A stretch of DNA of 64,000 nucleotides from Sinonovacula constricta (GCA_007844125.1 CM017561.1:26435038-26499037); one strand, 5' to 3'; positions 31,113-43,485 are shown, counted from the stretch's first letter. Notes: generated by a model not told the origin, from the sequence alone. Program-made: numbers and translations.

Positions 31113-34100
31113 GTTAATGAAATCGCACGAAAAATACCATTCGTTACAAAGCCCTTATTGTAAAGTCGAACGGCAAATCTTTCACTTCAAATAAGGACAT
31201 CTATAAAGTTAAATTGGTCCTTTTGAAACATGTATTAGACCTAAAACGACTTTTTATTAGTTTATTTGATCGCTTCCTTAGTTTGATAAGCACAATTTTT
31301 AAATGTTCACCTCATTGACAACAATAATGCAGCAGCAATAAGATTTATTAGTGGCGTCCTGAACATAAAAACCTTACAATTCTAGGTCAAATTTTATAAA
31401 AGAAATAATACTTCCGATAGAAAGTCGATCTTAAATATTCAGGTTTGACAATGTAAAGTGAACGTTTAAATATGAAAAGATAATGTTTTCCTTGATGTCG
31501 CCATGGCTGATATTATCGGAAAATGTATTCGGTATTTAACGAAAATCTTGCGTACATTGCAACGAAAAAGATTCACTCTAAATCTATGTGTTCTTGTATT
31601 ACTATTCTTCTCTTCTTCTACTTAACTTTAGGAATTGCTATTCCTCTCTTTTGGGTTCATAGTCAGATATTTATGACGTACAGAAGGTGTCCACAAGAAC
31701 CTCACCACCAGTCACGATTGCTCTCAAACGTTTCAGAATAGTCTTAGTCGCCGTTTACGAAAATAAAAATGGATCTGACTCGTCTAAATAAAAATAATTT
31801 TTTACCTTTTCATTTTCATAATGAATTATTCAGTACATTTATGAACAGAAATAATTGCCAAAATGTAGATAAATAGCCATACATAGCAGGATCTAAAAAA
31901 TGATTGCCCTTATTCTTACAAGTCGCGTGTATCAAACGAGCGTTTGCATTTTGAATAGTAGTTACAGTACACCAATCAAACTTCACTAGACAACAAACAT
32001 ACACTTGAACGTGCATCACGCATTACATTTACAAGGGCATCCGTTAAGTCAACATAATAATTAAGGCAACATGAATAATTAAATACGTGCTAACTACGTA
32101 GACACTCCATTGACAATACGTGTTATAAATGTGATTATGCGAGGGAGGCGGCAATACTTTAACATGCAGCATACATGTGAACGCTCACGTTAGAATGTCA
32201 ATTTTGAATGAAAATGCACTCAAAGACATTAAAATGTAACTTAATTTATGTTTAGGGCAAAGAATGAGACAGTAGTTTCGCAACCGTACTGTAAGGACTA
32301 GTTCACCGAGCACGTTTACGATCAGTTGTTTCATAGCGAATAGAAATTGCTTACTTAAAAAATCATAAAACAATATTTTTTAATGAAATAAATGATTGAA
32401 ATAAGACTTGTGTAAACAATCTTAATTATCTTTCCTCGAAATGGCCTGGAGGTTCTACAAGATATTCAAGAAACAGAAAATAACTGATTGTTAATTTGTT
32501 CCAAAATATGCAATCACCCAGGGGAATATCGCACCTTTAAACATAATTTGAAATATTACATAGCATATTTGAGCTAACGAGCTTCATATCATCTTATCAG
32601 AACAAGCTTAGATTCATTGTTTTAAAAACTTCAGAAAGCATTATTACAATATCTTTTCTATTTGTGTTTCCTAATTGCACATTATATTCGTAAGTTAATT
32701 GAAAAATATTATCCACAGTAAGAACGTCCTATATTGTTATTGAAAAATATTTGTGTTTAATTTTTTGTAAACACCCCCACTAGAAACGCTCTTGACTGAA
32801 GCAACATCCTTTAAAATAGGAATTAATTTTGTCGTGTACATATTTTAATTATAATTATAAGTGTTTGCCAACAATCAAGACATTCGTTCTAAAATGCTAC
32901 GGGTTGTCGTAGAGTTCTCTTGTGAAAGTGTTCACGATTAAGTTGTTACTTAGCAGAAAAAAAACGATGATAATGCTGATAAAAATGACATTGTTGATAT
33001 GACTTTTAATAGTCATTATTTATGTTATATTTTATGCAGACCGGAGTATTCCTCAAATTAATTTCGTATTTTTCTGCTTGTTTGTTTTAGCTTGGATTGT
33101 TAAATACTTCTCTAAACCATTTGAAATAAATTACATTAACAATTTGGAAGTCATTAAATGTAACAAACATGAAATCATTTTATATTAAATGTTTAGTGTT
33201 TAATGTTTCTTTTGTTTTGTATGAGTTGTGATACCATAAGGCTAAAATTTCCAAATAATGCCACTCTAGATGCCTAGTATATTGCAAACGTTATTTCATA
33301 CAATGATTCCACAAATAAGCATCCTTAAGTTATTTATTCTTGGTCTTAGAACAAAGCTCATTTTGCTTGGCACGCCAATTATTACTACGGCAAGACGTTT
33401 TAGGTTGGTAAAAGTGTCACTAATCTTATTTTGTCGTATAATACACAAACAATATACTAGCCTAAATGCATTATTGGGTCGAGACCAAATTGTAAAACAA
33501 AAATATCTACACTTATATTGAGTCGAAAACCTAGATCAATGTTATTGAGGAAACCTTTGTTGCTACCACTGTAGAATGTGGTTGTTAAGAAGTTTAGACT
33601 TATATCATGATTGTTACAGATTGCCTTGTTTAAATCGTGATCAACTTGGCAAATGACATGTTCCTATACTATTTTAACATATATCAAAAATGTATGACTG
33701 AAAACCAATCGTAGATCTTTTTTTAATTTATCTACAAAACGTAAGAAACTGACACAAGTAACATGGATGAAAACCCTCACAGTTAACATATAAGCAGAAC
33801 CGAATACGGTGCTTCCACGGGGTTTTAAGGTGGTTAAACCACGGATGTCTTCAAGGATTTTTGTTGGGTAAATCTTAGATTAAAAAAAATAACGAGAATA
33901 TCCACAATTAAATCATACACCAAAAATCAATATGAATATTAGATTTTGTATTATAAACATTATGGCTCCAAAGAAACAATCAATATTTAAAGTGTATAAA
34001 CACTCGGTGCTTCGAAGAAAAAAGGGAGTAAAAACAACAGAAAAAAAGAGTAAAATTGAATGAACAATCGTTATTTCATATTTAAATAATGTCATACCAT

Positions 34101-34448
34101 TATAAATGACATAGTTATGGTGTCATTTTATTCATCCTATAAGGGTTGTTACGTGTATTTTCCTTCGATTAATATTCGGCTTTTTCCTCTATTTCATCTA
34201 CACATAAACAGGTTGCTACTACCATTTATACTCCTTCCCTAGTCATTTTATCTTTTATATATTCAGAAATGTTTTTTTTTCTTTTAAAATAAAAGATTTC
34301 GTACAGCTTTTTATAGATACGAGTATAATAATTATATCTATTCTAAATGATAATTAGACACGAATAACTCAATGACGCCACTCCTTTCTTTTAACGATGT
34401 CATAAGTTAACTTAGAAAACGTAGGCGCTTGGACATTTTTAAACACTT
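31113..34448. other. Long gene-free stretch
   Basis: The frames at 31523-31741, 31816-32019, 32185-32373, 33270-33521 and 33913-34095 are short and unremarkable. No repeat family copy is evident. Confidence 0.5.
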
Positions 34449-34705
34449 CGGTTTTCTTGTTACTACTTGCATTTAAATGACCTTCAGGAAGTGCAAGGTC
34501 AGAGCTATGTAAAACCGGTTTAAGCACCCCATGCGGTCCTTTATGCCGAATGGCAGTTTTTAAGCGGTAACTGTGAACATTACTTGGAGTATTGACTCAT
34601 CACAGATTTGTTTTTACTTTTACATTTATCTTGCATAAGAATACCTTTGTCCTGTGTCTTTTCAAATTTTGGTATGTGTTGCAAGGCTCTTATTTTAGCT
34701 TATTT
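34449..34705 (-). repeat. Family B copy B1, antisense
   Basis: Read on minus, the order is AAGAGCCTTGCAACACATACC, GACACAGGACAAAGGTATTC, TAAATGTAAAAGTAAAAAC, GATGAGTCAATAC, then the core and CCTTGCACTTCCTGAAGG. It ends ATTTAAATGCAAGTAGTAAC. It aligns along its length with the plus copy at 44094. Its core hairpin (34530-34536 with 34546-34552) reads CATTCGG/CCGCATG on the element strand. Relative to CAGTCGG/CCGACTG, a G-C pair has become T-A, although the neighbouring pair is mismatched. Confidence 0.7.
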
Positions 34706-35109
34706 CCGTATTTAAATAGACGAGACACACAAAAGGTAGCACGATTTCGTTTTAAATAAATCTAAGCATTGCATGATTGGAATAGGATGTTCACTTGTAT
34801 TTACATTAGAAGCTCTAATATTTATACATATATATTTTTAAAATATAGAAGAAATCATCTTACAATGCACTGGCTTTATATCAAACTTGAAATGTGTATT
34901 TTGATGTATGTTCTGTTTAAAACATATTTAAGAATTGTAATACACGCTTCAAGTTTGAGTACGACGATTAAACTTATTTGGAATTTATCGTAACGTATAT
35001 TTCTTGCGATGAGAATAACATGTTGGTTAAATATTACGCTTAAATGGTTTCTCAACATGTTCGTAAGTTGGAAACAAGAGTCAAATTACATTGCTGAAAA
35101 AATGCCTCA

Positions 35110-35150
35110 TTTCCGAAGCGCTGGAGCGCAACGCCTATATAAAGAATGCT
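35110..35150 (+). promoter_or_regulatory. GC-rich near-palindrome next to a TATA-like box
   Basis: AGCGCTGGAGCGC is followed within a few bases by CTATATAAAG, a good TATA-box match. A similar word, GCGCTGGAGC..ACGCCTATATA, occurs on minus at about 61081-61112. This may be a core promoter or a short repeat. No gene is visible directly downstream. Confidence 0.25.
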
Positions 35151-35403
35151 CACTGCAAAGTATACATAGGGAAAGTTTGTTTAAGTGACTTTCTAACCTG
35201 AATGAAATATGTGTCCTAATTTGGTAAACGGTGTCCTATTTTATTTATTTATTTTTATATTTAGTTCTGTGTATCTGAAATTTTCATATTTACATGGCAC
35301 AAAACTTTTTGATTCCAAGCCTGTGGCATACTAAACTCGTAAACAATGCTTTTTGTATAGCCTTCACTTTACCCAAAGAAAATATAAAAGTAATTCTGTG
35401 TAT

Positions 35404-35460
35404 CTGGTCGGCCCGATGATATGCCAGGTGTTCACGCCATGGTTTACGCAGTGATGGCGT
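35404..35460 (+). mobile_element. SINE-X body fragment, plus orientation
   Basis: GATGATATGCCAGGTGTTCA and CGCCATGGTTTACGCAGTGA match the minus-strand body of SINE-X (GGTATCATGCCAAGTGTTCA, TGGCATGCTATACACAGTAA). Only about 55 bp survive, with no tRNA head. Confidence 0.5.
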
Positions 35461-37048
35461 TTTATTTATGGTCTTGCCTTAGCTTGATTGTGTTGTGTCA
35501 CTAAGTTGTTCTACTTAAGACTGTATTATTTGTAGCAATTCTGATTAAAAAGGTTCGTGTTTTCCTATGCTATAGTTTAAGATGCTGAATAGTGCCCAGA
35601 TGTCTTTGGCTACATTATGGCAAATTAGTTATCCAACATAGACGGATAAACGCATTACCAATGACAAGGATGTCATCGGCTTAGTGTTTTACATGCATTA
35701 CACATAACATAATTTCATGATTAGTATATGTTCGGTTTGTTTTGTACCCATTATGTTTTGACGGTAATGTGGCGAATGATTTAGAAGTCAAATTTTGTAT
35801 TTTATTTGACAGTGTTAACAATAATGCATCTCAATCTTTCAAATGGCATCAAAATAATGTCAAACGCTATTTCGAAATCTTCTCTGATACTGTTCTTTTA
35901 AGACACAAAAAATAATATTTAGTTGTTTTAAAGTAGCTAGTTTAAAGTTATAGCTTTATAAAATGAATTAAACAGAATGTGCATACTACAAATTCTCAGC
36001 TGGTCACATTTGTTTTAACTAAGCATTTTAAATAACTGTTCGAAACAATTTCCTGTTCAATCTACAACGATCAGTTGTATCGGAAATGATTCCATGCGAA
36101 TAATACCCCATATATCAACATCTGCTGTCACTGTCTACAGTAAGATTATTTGTGATAATACCAAGCTATATCGGAAAACAGGCAGACGACAGGTCATTAT
36201 ATGCCAACTAATCAACCGACTTTGGACGTCAATTGCGACGTAAGGATCGTTAAAACATATTCTAACGCTATCAAATATATTATCTTCCATGACCATACAT
36301 CGATATTGTCGTGCATGCAAGATAAAACCTACAGCTTAAGCGTTTTTGTAAAAGTTTTAAGAATTTGCGATCAAGAATTGTATAAATACAATTAAGGTCA
36401 AATATATTTCATGCATTCGCTTTAAGACTCACCATTAATATTTGTCTTGTTTAGACGCTACAATGATAGTTTAGTTTATATAATATAAATAAAAAATGAC
36501 GCCATTTGTCATTTGATAACGTCAAATATCCAATTGTGCCTCAGATGAAACACCGTGCATCATTTTACGATATACCACGCATTATATAAATATGTCCTAA
36601 TGATATAAAGCTTCCTGGTTGCGGTATTAAATTGTGCTGTCGGTATTCTTCTTTACGTCTACCATTGGTTATTCTCAAAATGAAAGTATACTACTTCTTT
36701 TGTCTTTCTTAAAGAACAACGATAAAAGAAGAATCCATTACAGAGCAAGATTTGGAATATGATTTCATAAATTGTTTTTATGTTCCTCCGCTAATTGGCT
36801 TTAACGTCTAGAGAGTGATACCCGTCACGGAATGTTTCATCATCGCGTCAATCAGATACAACATTTATTAGTAGTCGATATGTTAACTTTGGCTTGTTTG
36901 TTGACGTTCATGTGCTTACTGAACCGTTTCTGAATCAGGATAATAGTAACAAAACCCATATTTTAATACATTTTTTTTTATATTTTGATCCGATTTTCTT
37001 TCAAAATGACAACATTAATATAAAACACACTTTGTGTTATATAATTAT

Positions 37049-37178
37049 GGAATCATTTAGTAAAAGTTCATGTCTTTCATTTACAATTCTACTGTTATCA
37101 GCAGCAATAACTGTAAGGTGTGATTTTGCTTACATATCGCAGTATTGTGAAGATTTTATTGACTTGACAGCGTCCTGA
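37049..37178 (+). CDS. Possible signal-peptide exon (unrecognised)
   Basis: From ATG at 37049 the frame begins MESFSKSSCLSFTILLL, followed by SAAITVRC. That is a polar start, a hydrophobic core and a small-residue cleavage region, the pattern of a secretory signal peptide. The frame ends at TGA (37176-37178) after 42 residues. A GTAAGG at about 37112 could be a splice donor, which would make this a first exon coding the signal peptide. Hydrophobic N-termini arise easily by chance in AT-rich DNA and no second exon was identified, so the call is weak. Confidence 0.15.
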
Positions 37179-38179
37179 TCCATACATGAATTCATGACCA
37201 ATTTCGTTATTGTGGTATAAGTTGGAAAGTAAAGTTAACACGTTAACATATTTCTTTCATTTCTCGGTTATATTGATAAATCGCAAGATTAATATAACAA
37301 AATATGTCCTAAAATAGAATCCTTTGTAATTTCTACACTTATAACTATCGCTATAATACAAAAGGATTTTAGATTGTTTACTCGTGTTGTTAATCAGAGC
37401 ACCGACTCTCTGACTTGATACAATTGGTGATGTATGTTATATAAATGCAAATGATATATCATTACTTTCTTCGTAAAGTTATGGAAAATTATGAATAACA
37501 TAGCTCAGCTTAGGAAGGTAAACCTACGTTTTTGGAAATAAAGTTGCACGCAAAGAGGTGTACTGGTTTCTTAAGCAACGACCAATGACAGGGCTGTTTC
37601 AGTTTACATAAAAGTTTAAACTCATCGACCAAACTTGCTATGAGGCCTATCAGTCAAAACTTCTAGACTTATAACAGATTCATAAACTAAATAAACTTCC
37701 TATAAAAATAATACCTTGGTCGTTGCAAGTTAGATTTACTGGTTCTATGAATGTTAATGCACCTGACATTTAGGACCTTAAGTTTTGAATCATATTCTTT
37801 GCTTGTAATTCTCAAATTGGAAAGAACATTGTTTGATTACTTCTTGTAGTGCATAATGTCTGGATAGAATAATCATCAAATGTTAACTTTGGATGAAATA
37901 TCAAAGAAGACTTTCGGAAAGATCAGTAATTTTGTCGATAATTTTAAGTCGTGTGGGCAATGACAGTGAATGTATTGTTCATGACTATGTGTCACCTAAC
38001 CCATCCGTTTCTTCGTTACAAAATACCTTCTAAGGATAATATTACTCTTATTCTCATGAAAAGTGCCTGATGAACATCACCATTTATTATCCGTTTTTAC
38101 AACTGGAGCTTTTTGATTAGTTAAAACTCTTTCCTTTCCACTTTCTGAAATATGACATTCTGGGATTATATCAAAAACG

Positions 38180-38235
38180 CTTGGCATGTCCACTAGCTAT
38201 CGCAGTAAAAATATTGCAATACAATCCAATCGAAC

Positions 38236-38238
<3 letters not shown>
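38180..38238 (+). repeat. Diverged duplication, copy 1
   Basis: CTTGGCATGTCCACTAGCTA aligns with CTTGACATGTCCAACAGCTT at about 38960 (26 of 34 positions by hand). Similarity may continue downstream (GATAAATTAAACCTGCACAA versus TATAAATTAAGCCCGAAATA), interrupted by the poly(T). Confidence 0.35.

Positions 38239-38270
<32 letters not shown>
38239..38270. repeat. Poly(T), 32 bases
   Basis: A pure T run. On minus it is a poly(A), which might mark the end of a retroposed sequence, but no AATAAA or element body is evident just upstream of it on that strand. Confidence 0.95.
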
Positions 38271-38272
<2 letters not shown>

Positions 38273-38959
38273 AGAAGTTAAATCACTGGTAAATGTAAAT
38301 AAATTATGAAATTACGATAAATTAAACCTGCACAATGCCGCTTTTAGTCCAGCTGTTTTGTCGAGGTTTAATCTATGATTAAAAATTAGCATTCAAAAGT
38401 TTGGGTTATGGTCGATAATGATTAAAATCATACAGCAGTTTAAATGATTTTTCGAAATTATTGCAAACGCTGGGATTAATGCATAATCGCTTTAGATGCT
38501 TAACAACATTTGTCATAAAGTTCTTAATATAATTTGTTGATATTTCTTTAGAGATTTTTATTTAAGTAATTAATTGATAAAAACACTGGTGTAACGAATA
38601 TGAGACTTTGTTGAAAATGTTCTTCAGAAGCGGCTGTAAGGAGTAGAATTGACTTAAATGGTGTAGAATGTATGTTCTTAGGACCATTCAAATGATCTTC
38701 TGAAACTTGGATCAGATGTGAGTTTCAAAAATTTTTGCTTCAATTGTTGGAATACCGGTGACGTAATCAATGGCTTTTGCAAAAACAAATTTTGCACACA
38801 CAAAATCTGAGGGGGCATATTTCTCTGCAGCAGCTTATTTGTAGTGAAATTTTGTCACTGCTGTAAGTTTTATTAAGATGAGGGTATGATACCTGTTAAT
38901 GAATTTAATTATGAAAAGGTATGTTTTCTTACTTAAACATTTATTACAAAAGCTTGAAT

Positions 38960-39035
38960 TACTGTAAAACACTTGACATGTCCAACAGCTTTTGCTGTAA
39001 CAAACCAAGATGGATTCGTTCGATGGAGAAATTTA
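38960..39035 (+). repeat. Diverged duplication, copy 2
   Basis: Counterpart of 38180-38238, about 780 bp downstream in the same orientation. It forms the start of the first of three consecutive plus frames (38973-39344). Confidence 0.35.
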
Positions 39036-40067
39036 TTTTTTAGGTATCTTTTGATGAACTTTCATGTATATATATATATTTACGAACTTTTGATAAATAA
39101 TTATAAATTAAGCCCGAAATACCACTTTTTATTAGATTTAGCGAAAAAAGCTGTCATCGGTAAGCTTCCGTTTACAATTGATAATAAGTACGCCATGTTC
39201 AAGAGGTCAACATCGTTTGTCTTAAAGTGGATTTTTTTTGTCAATCTACATCATACGAAGTTGCTTACTATGGCTTTTGTTCATTGTCTTTTGTTAATTC
39301 TTAAACTGTGTGGTTTCATTCTTCAACTTAAACCATCAAAATAAAATATAAAAAATAAGTAAATAACAGGTCACAAGAAATTTTTTATCACATTTGAGAT
39401 TAATCTTGATTCTAGAACTCAAATTTGCAAGATTCAATTTTCATTCCTCAATTGCTTACATGTACCTGTGACTACTAGAGTTGATTTTAAAAACCGTATG
39501 TCATGGATTTAATATTTATACACTGTTTGCGTATTTGTATATGATGAAACATTTTGTTTTAGGTAGTTTTGTTCATGGTAACAAAATTTATCTCAAACCT
39601 GTTTTTCTTTTAAAGAGAGTGATTGCTTCTCTGTCCTCATTGTCTACGGTTCCGAATGACCCATCGCAAATGCTTGATAAACATCTGTTTTTAACACTTA
39701 TTATTAACTTCATAACTACATTTACAGTCTTTGCAACACAGTTTTTGTATATAATTACCACTGTCTTGCAACTTAGTATAATACTTTATGTTCTACATGT
39801 TGTGATTAATATATTAGAATGTTTTCCTATGTCACGCCATGAAATAATTACAGGACAATTAAAGAAATGCGAGTTTGCCAATTCTGTTTTGTGTTACGTT
39901 TGATATTTTGGTTGACATGGCTAATTTATTTAATTCTTGCATGTTTTAGTTTTATCAAGTATATTTATGTCGTCTTGATTTGTAATATGGCATGCATGCT
40001 TATAGTGTATTCTGAAATAAATCTATGTCTGCGATACATGGATAAGACTCCAAGCATGTTAACATGA
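38973..40067 (+). other. Three consecutive hydrophobic plus-strand open frames
   Basis: Frames of 123 codons (38973-39344), 140 codons (39481-39903) and 66 codons (39867-40067) follow one another on plus. The 140-codon frame is the longest non-repetitive one in the window. Its second half reads as hydrophobic segments that could be membrane spans (FLTLIINFITTFTVFATQFL and then IILYVLHVVINIL). By a rough hand estimate, assuming about 32% G+C and random order, a 140-codon ATG frame is unlikely by chance in 64 kb. However, the plus strand is locally T-rich and A-poor, which both removes stops and creates hydrophobic residues. I recognise no family. It may be a decayed membrane-protein gene or an effect of skew. 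Confidence 0.25.
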
Positions 40068-40534
40068 TGGTCAATGTGCCTTTTAGATAAACCATTGCAC
40101 TTAAACCGGATTGTTTTTTGCAACAATTGTTGTATATGCTGGATAGACTGCATAACCATGTCCAGAAGTTTTTGCAATGACATTTAGCAAAACATGATTA
40201 CATCATATTGGAAAATAGAACATTGAATTTACTTTTAGGTAAACATTTTTTTAATTAAGCTAAAATAAGGTTATTTTTGCACAAAAACGGTTTCTAGCAA
40301 ATTTTGTTTATGGTGAAAAAAAATTAGTACACAAAATATTACTTGAGACTAAGTATATATAGTTGTAGCAATACTTTGCGCAGACAGGATACTGATTTGA
40401 TAACAGATTTGGATTAAGTATCAGTACTACCACAAATTCAGATCCGGATAGTGCAATTTTCAAATAATAGACGATTGGGTTTACGATACCAAGCTATCTT
40501 TTTTGTTGATTGAACTGTTAAACTTTCATTATCG
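40068..40534. other. Gene-free stretch
   Basis: Nothing supported; a chance minus frame at 39965-40183 overlaps its start. Confidence 0.5.
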
Positions 40535-40807
40535 GAGCTTCCAATATCTGAAACAGCCCTGTTAATTGTATATGATTTATACTTGATTAACATATTATAT
40601 TATCTTCTGTTAACGGAACGAGTGTTTATTAAGCTCTCTGCTGAACATTAAAGTATCATATAAACGGATTGTAATTTATCAAATTCATTATCTTGTAACA
40701 TTGATTTCTTAAATTAATATCTGTAATATATCCCTTAATTAAGGAATTGTAATTTATTTTGCGAATAGGGCAGGATCGTATTCATTAAAAAGGCTTAAAA
40801 CACATGG
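40535..40807 (+). repeat. Repeat C, copy 1
   Basis: This segment matches the reverse complement of 43486-43736 along its length. Shared landmarks in order are GAGCTT..AATATCT, TTATCTTCT, CTCTCTGCTGAACATTAA, GCGGATTG-type, TATATCCCTTAATTAAGG and AAGGCTTAAAACACATG. There is no coding potential. It is a two-member inverted pair about 2.7 kb apart. Confidence 0.6.
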
Positions 40808-41284
40808 GTAATACTGATTTTAAACAAAAATGCAACGTACTATAAATCGGTTGTAAAACATGTTGTGCACAATTTAAAGTATTCCCATTACTTCATCATT
40901 TTGCAAAAAATGTACTGCCCGAAGTCTTCAAAGCTAACCAATAAAACAGGCATTTTCAGAACAGAAACCGTACATTTTATGAAAGTTAGGTGTGTTATTA
41001 AGTTTTAATATCATTTCGCGTGTGTATGTTATTTTTCCAAATTTATCGTAAAGATCTTTAGGGAAAAATATTTAAAAGCAGTTTCGATGCATACAATGAA
41101 TGACTTCATTTGCTGGATTTGACATGAACTTTTTACCTCTTAACTTTAGTATCTCTTTTGGTTAAATTCCAGGAATATCAATCAGTGACTAAACCGAACT
41201 GGTATTAAAACAAGTGTTTCACTGACTTCACATATCCTACTGTGTCGAGATATCGGTAGATAGTTAACAACAGTTACTGCATAG
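40808..41284. other. Gene-free stretch
   Basis: Nothing recognisable. Confidence 0.5.
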
Positions 41285-41380
41285 GAAATTTCAGTCGGCG
41301 AAAGGGATCGACATAGGTGCTTAAGCCGGCTTTACAGAGAGCTATAACCTCGTTTTGCCAATATTAAGTGCTTCGAGAAT
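41285..41380 (+). repeat. Family A/B core only
   Basis: CAGTCGGCGAAAGGGATCGA, then GGTGCTTAAGCCGGCTTTAC and GAGCTATAACCTCG, match the family core. The first block (ACCGCCTTGGAACGG) and both flanks are missing or beyond recognition. The hairpin is weakened. Confidence 0.55.
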
Positions 41381-42084
41381 GGACGGTGATAATTTTTCAT
41401 CGTAACTTTATAAAATGATAAAAATGCATGTTTTAATTTTCGTGGAGAGGTAAGTGCTAGTTACAAAATTGCACCTTTTCAAGTTGATACAACCAGGTCA
41501 AAATATTGCCCTAACCTGATTTTACGGCTGCATAGTCGTACATTAAGTTAGTTTTGTCTTTGCTTTCTGTTCGTGGAATGCATCAGTATTTTCACAGTGC
41601 CAACTTGCAATTAGCGACGTGTCAACAGCATATATCTAGACATTTTACGACGCACATTTCCGTTTACGCAATGTCGTGTCTGTATTCTGCTGTAAATTTT
41701 ATTTTTTTGTTTGACAATGTGCGTTCTTGTTATAGCTGTAGATGATAGTTACACACAGAATACATCACTTCGTTAGACAATTCTTCTAGTTTTATGCTGC
41801 ATGTATACTTTCAACGTTGAACAATACTAAGTGAGTGTGTTCTTAGGAACGTTTGTGTCAAATTAATCATACATACTGCGAAACGAATATTCATATTTAT
41901 TAGTCAATGTCAATATATATAAGGTCCTTCCGTAAACAAAAGACGAACTGTTTGGCCGTTAATTATATCAAATAAAAATAAAACAAACTTTTTTCATACT
42001 TACATGTGCACATACTTTGAACTGAAAAGTTCGTTTTTACCATTCAATATATCGAGTAATTCTAATAAGACTGTTGTATAAAGG

Positions 42085-42087
<3 letters not shown>
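41381..42087. other. Gene-free stretch
   Basis: The plus frame at 41554-41745 shows no domain. Nothing else is supported. Confidence 0.5.
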
Positions 42088-42153
<66 letters not shown>

Positions 42154-42163
42154 TGAGAGAGAG

Positions 42164-42200
<37 letters not shown>
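42088..42200. repeat. (GA)n microsatellite, about 113 bp
   Basis: A nearly pure GA tract with interruptions (GAAAGAGTGAGA, GGGATAGA) around 42148-42170. Being homopurine on plus, it could form triplex structures. Confidence 0.97.
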
Positions 42201-43230
42201 CTAAGAACGAAACGAAAACACGTAAACTACTTGGTTAAGTAATTGCCTATAACATTACTAAATAGGAATGTATGACGATGTCCTTTGAGAATAACAAGGT
42301 TTGTTAAAATTTAATTCCAAGCAAGTTTTCAGTCTTTTGCCATTCTTTTGAAGTAAGTGTCATCTTTTCCTGTCGGCACTTGTTTCCACCAATGTGGGTG
42401 TTCTTTATTACCGCTTAAGTTTCTGAATATTGCATTAGCTACGATATTGTTATAATACATTTCTAATTAGCCTTATTTAAAGCTGTGCATGCTGTAAACT
42501 TCTTAGTCAATGAGTACCAAAATGGTCGTTACTACCCACTGATTGCTTTAGTGTAAATGAAAAGTTTCCTGCAAATGAGCATCAGTTCAATTTTCCTTCA
42601 CTGTCACTTTATTTTTATGTTGGCTTACTGAGTAAACTGCATTAATTCCTGTAGGCTCGATTGATGCAGACTGCGACCACGCACAAACAAGTAAACAGTA
42701 AACCTTACATGCATTTTATCTTAGCTCGTTTTTTTGGAAATATTTGTTATTAAATTAATTGAATCAATGATCATCTGTAATTCCTCTTCTTATACGTTTG
42801 TAAAATTGCAGGGCGATGTTGAATTTCAGTTTTTCGTTTGACTTGTTTATAACGATAATGGCATTGATCGAAACTGGGCAAATATAAAATGACACACTAT
42901 CTCAGTTAATATGTAATCTATGAGATTGCCATGGTTAGAGGATAAAAGAAATATTCCATTTAAAAGGACCCCACATTTATCAAAAAAGTTATATACAATA
43001 GGATACATAATAAAAAAAATGTCCATGTACAAAGCTTTTTTAATTTTGGTTGGTTTGGAATCTTGATTCAGACGTTCTCATAACGCACACAGCACATTTT
43101 ACATCTGGCTCGAGGAAAAAAACCGACGTCAAATTAATGAATATTACACACGACAAAAAGTCAAGCATAGACATTGGGAGTTTAAATGATTTGCACAGTT
43201 GATGAACGACAAGCATTAACTTTATTTTAC
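42201..43230. other. Gene-free stretch
   Basis: Ordinary background. A 25-bp word near 42270 loosely resembles the start of family B but is too short to call. Confidence 0.5.
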
Positions 43231-43358
43231 TCACACTCACATACACACGCGCAAGCACGCACGCACGTACGCTCTCTCTCTCTCTCTCTCTCGCGCGCCC
43301 TCTCTCTCTCACACACATACACACACAACACACACTCGCACATACACGCATACACAAA
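43231..43358. repeat. Compound CA / GCAC / CT microsatellite
   Basis: CACACTCACATACACACG, then GCAC-type units, then (CT)n with a GCGCGC interruption, then (CA)n again. Frames on both strands across it (43040-43363 -, 43186-43368 +) are artefacts. Confidence 0.93.
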
Positions 43359-43485
43359 ATCACTATAGTTTATGGAAAAAAGTCAACGTCAAATCCAACA
43401 AATGAAATTATAAAAAATATGCTGTGTACTTTGAAGTTAGTATCAGACAAGTTTTCAAATGCAAAGTCGAAATGCATTAACTAAA

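Larger units (their letters stand above)
35461..38238. other. Gene-free stretch with one possible signal-peptide frame
   Basis: Overlapping frames on both strands at 36135-36395 show no domain. The one candidate of note, 37049-37178, is described separately. No repeats beyond that are evident until the duplicated segment near 38180. Confidence 0.45.

Noticed and set aside
33795..33850. Possible further family A/B core (ACGGTGCTTCCACGGGG..GGTGGTTAAACC)
   Set aside because: Only GGTGCTT and TTAAACC-like words match, in the wrong spacing, and there are no flanking family sequences.
42268..42298. Word resembling the start of family B (ATGTCCTTTGAGAATAAC)
   Set aside because: About 25 bp only, with no continuation into the next family B segments.
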